NCBI GenBank assembly: GCA_947458675.1
Contig: CANHAW010000088.1
Location: 1 to 7,549, forward strand
Reading direction: 5' to 3'
From: Beijerinckiaceae bacterium
Lineage (GTDB): Bacteria; Pseudomonadota; Alphaproteobacteria; Rhizobiales; Beijerinckiaceae
DNA length: 7,549 nt
Shown: positions 6,613 through 7,549 of the stretch, in pieces
Position numbering within the stretch: the first letter of the stretch is position 1
How the letters are laid out: each line of letters opens with the position of its first letter
Notes under the pieces: model-generated
The model's database searches: none
What the model was told of the DNA's origin: nothing
What the model saw: the letters and a program-made list of their open reading frames with translations, nothing else
Made by a program: the position numbers and the translations under genes

Positions 6613-7549
6613 TGGCTTTCTCCCTTTGTTGCCGAGCCTCGTGAGCCCAGATGATGTCGTGCAGAACCGATGGTGTGATCGGCAATTGATTGAGTTCGAC
6701 GCCGAATTCGCTCAGGGCATTTTCAATAGCGGAAACGATGACTGCTGGCGCGCCGATAGTCCCACTCTCCGCCGCCCCTTTGACGCCCAGCGGATTGAGG
6801 GGCGTTGGCGATTCCATGTGATGGATTTCGATCTTCGGGGCAACATCTGCCGTTGGCAGAAGGTAATCGGCGAAATTGACCGTCAGAGGTTGTCCGGATG
6901 AATCGTATCGCATCCATTCATAGAGTGTTGCGCCGATCCCGTGGACAATGCCGCCGCGCACCTGTCCCTCAACCATCAGCGGATTGATCATGCGTCCGCA
7001 ATCGTGGACGACAATGTAGCGTAGGATTTTGACGCCGCCTGTTGCGGGGTCGACCTCTACTTCAGCGACATGGGTCCCATTGGTATAGGTGAGACCGCTC
7101 GTCATGAAATCGGATGCCGCAGAAAGGCCGGGAGGAAGATTGCCGGGCAGAGCAAAGCCCGGCGTTCCGGCAAGGGCGCGGGCAATGTCTGCAAAAGATT
7201 TTTCGTGTCCTGGAATGCCCTTCACGCGGGCGTATCCGTTGTTGAGTTCGATATCATCGGGCGCAGCTTCAAACAGGGCGGCAGCGGCAATCTTGATTTT
7301 ATCGGCAATCAGCAAAGCTGCCTGATGGGCAGCATTGCCTGCGGTCACCGCTTGCCGGCTGGCATAAGCACCAAGGCCCGAAGGTGTTGCCGCCGTGTCG
7401 CCGGCGTTCACATGGATCATGCGCGCATCCGTGCGCAGCACATCCCCGATAATCTGGGCGATCATTGTATTGACGCCTTGGCCCTGCGCTGTCGCGCCCG
7501 TGGAGGCGACAATTTCCCCCGACGGACCGATCCGCAAATTGACGCTTTC
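6605..7549 (-). CDS. Xanthine dehydrogenase/CoxL-family molybdopterin-binding subunit, C-terminal part
   Basis: The reading frame is open from the right edge to the stop at 6605, giving 314 C-terminal residues of a protein that is usually about 700-800 long. The TTG at 7537 is only an internal leucine; the codons from 7549 on are in frame. Counting from the edge, features of the large catalytic subunit are QGQGVNT (22-28), a cofactor-contacting segment, then ASRQAVTAGNA, and VVHDCGRMINP followed by EGQVRGGIVHGIG. GVKGAAESGTIGAP contains the invariant active-site glutamate (E261). Such enzymes hydroxylate heteroaromatics, aldehydes or acyl-CoA rings, or oxidise CO, with Mo-pyranopterin, using FAD and 2Fe-2S subunits that are not visible here. 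The N-terminal half, including the loop that separates CoxL from other members, is outside the window, so the subfamily is undecided. It is the first gene seen of the leftward operon and overlaps the hydrolase start by 8 bases. Confidence 0.93.
   Translation of the reverse strand, partial: ESVNLRIGPSGEIVASTGATAQGQGVNTMIAQIIGDVLRTDARMIHVNAGDTAATPSGLGAYASRQAVTAGNAAHQAALLIADKIKIAAAALFEAAPDDIELNNGYARVKGIPGHEKSFADIARALAGTPGFALPGNLPPGLSAASDFMTSGLTYTNGTHVAEVEVDPATGGVKILRYIVVHDCGRMINPLMVEGQVRGGIVHGIGATLYEWMRYDSSGQPLTVNFADYLLPTADVAPKIEIHHMESPTPLNPLGVKGAAESGTIGAPAVIVSAIENALSEFGVELNQLPITPSVLHDIIWAHEARQQREKASG

Noticed and set aside
6085..6654. Rightward 189-codon open frame
   Set aside because: It is antisense to the hydrolase gene and has a Cys- and His-rich shadow composition. 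The hydrolase frame carries all family motifs.
6605..7537. Complete 310-residue gene starting at the TTG at 7537
   Set aside because: The frame is open to the window edge and the protein begins mid-domain, so the TTG is an internal leucine of a longer molybdopterin-binding subunit.

Overview
The window looks like chromosomal DNA of an alphaproteobacterium, probably of the Hyphomicrobiales (Rhizobiales). The base composition is moderately GC-rich. Bug/TctC-type periplasmic binding proteins are abundant. A small four-cysteine secreted protein of a kind common in that order is present, and a molybdenum hydroxylase sits next to a UbiD decarboxylase. The genus cannot be fixed from the sequence. 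No rRNA, tRNA, CRISPR array, insertion sequence or phage gene was seen.

Layout: bases 1-101 may hold the start of a leftward gene that runs off the left edge (weak call). A small secreted protein is encoded rightward at 249-578, followed by a hairpin terminator candidate at 598-624. A stretch without a convincing gene (about 625-904) leads to a rightward Bug/TctC-like binding protein (905-1969). Everything from 1978 to the right edge is a leftward array of five genes. In transcription order it holds the C-terminal part of a molybdopterin-binding subunit of the xanthine dehydrogenase/CoxL family (cut by the right edge), an alpha/beta hydrolase of the 2,6-dihydropseudooxynicotine-hydrolase-like type, a UbiD-family prenylated-FMN decarboxylase, and two Bug/TctC-like binding proteins. 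The first three genes overlap by 8 and 4 bases, and the remaining gaps are 37 and 21 bases, so this is almost certainly one operon. The lone rightward binding protein gene converges on it with only 8 bases between the stop codons.

Working model (inference): the operon encodes uptake and breakdown of a small, probably aromatic or heteroaromatic, carboxylated compound. The Bug proteins would capture it in the periplasm. The Mo enzyme would hydroxylate the ring with oxygen from water, UbiD would remove (or add) a carboxylate, and the serine hydrolase would cleave a C-C, ester or amide bond of an intermediate. The substrate is unknown. The remaining Mo-enzyme subunits, the UbiX prenyltransferase that makes the UbiD cofactor, and any TctA/TctB membrane partners are not in the window. 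The combination of Mo hydroxylase, DHPON-hydrolase-like enzyme and UbiD in one overlapping operon is the most interesting thing here.
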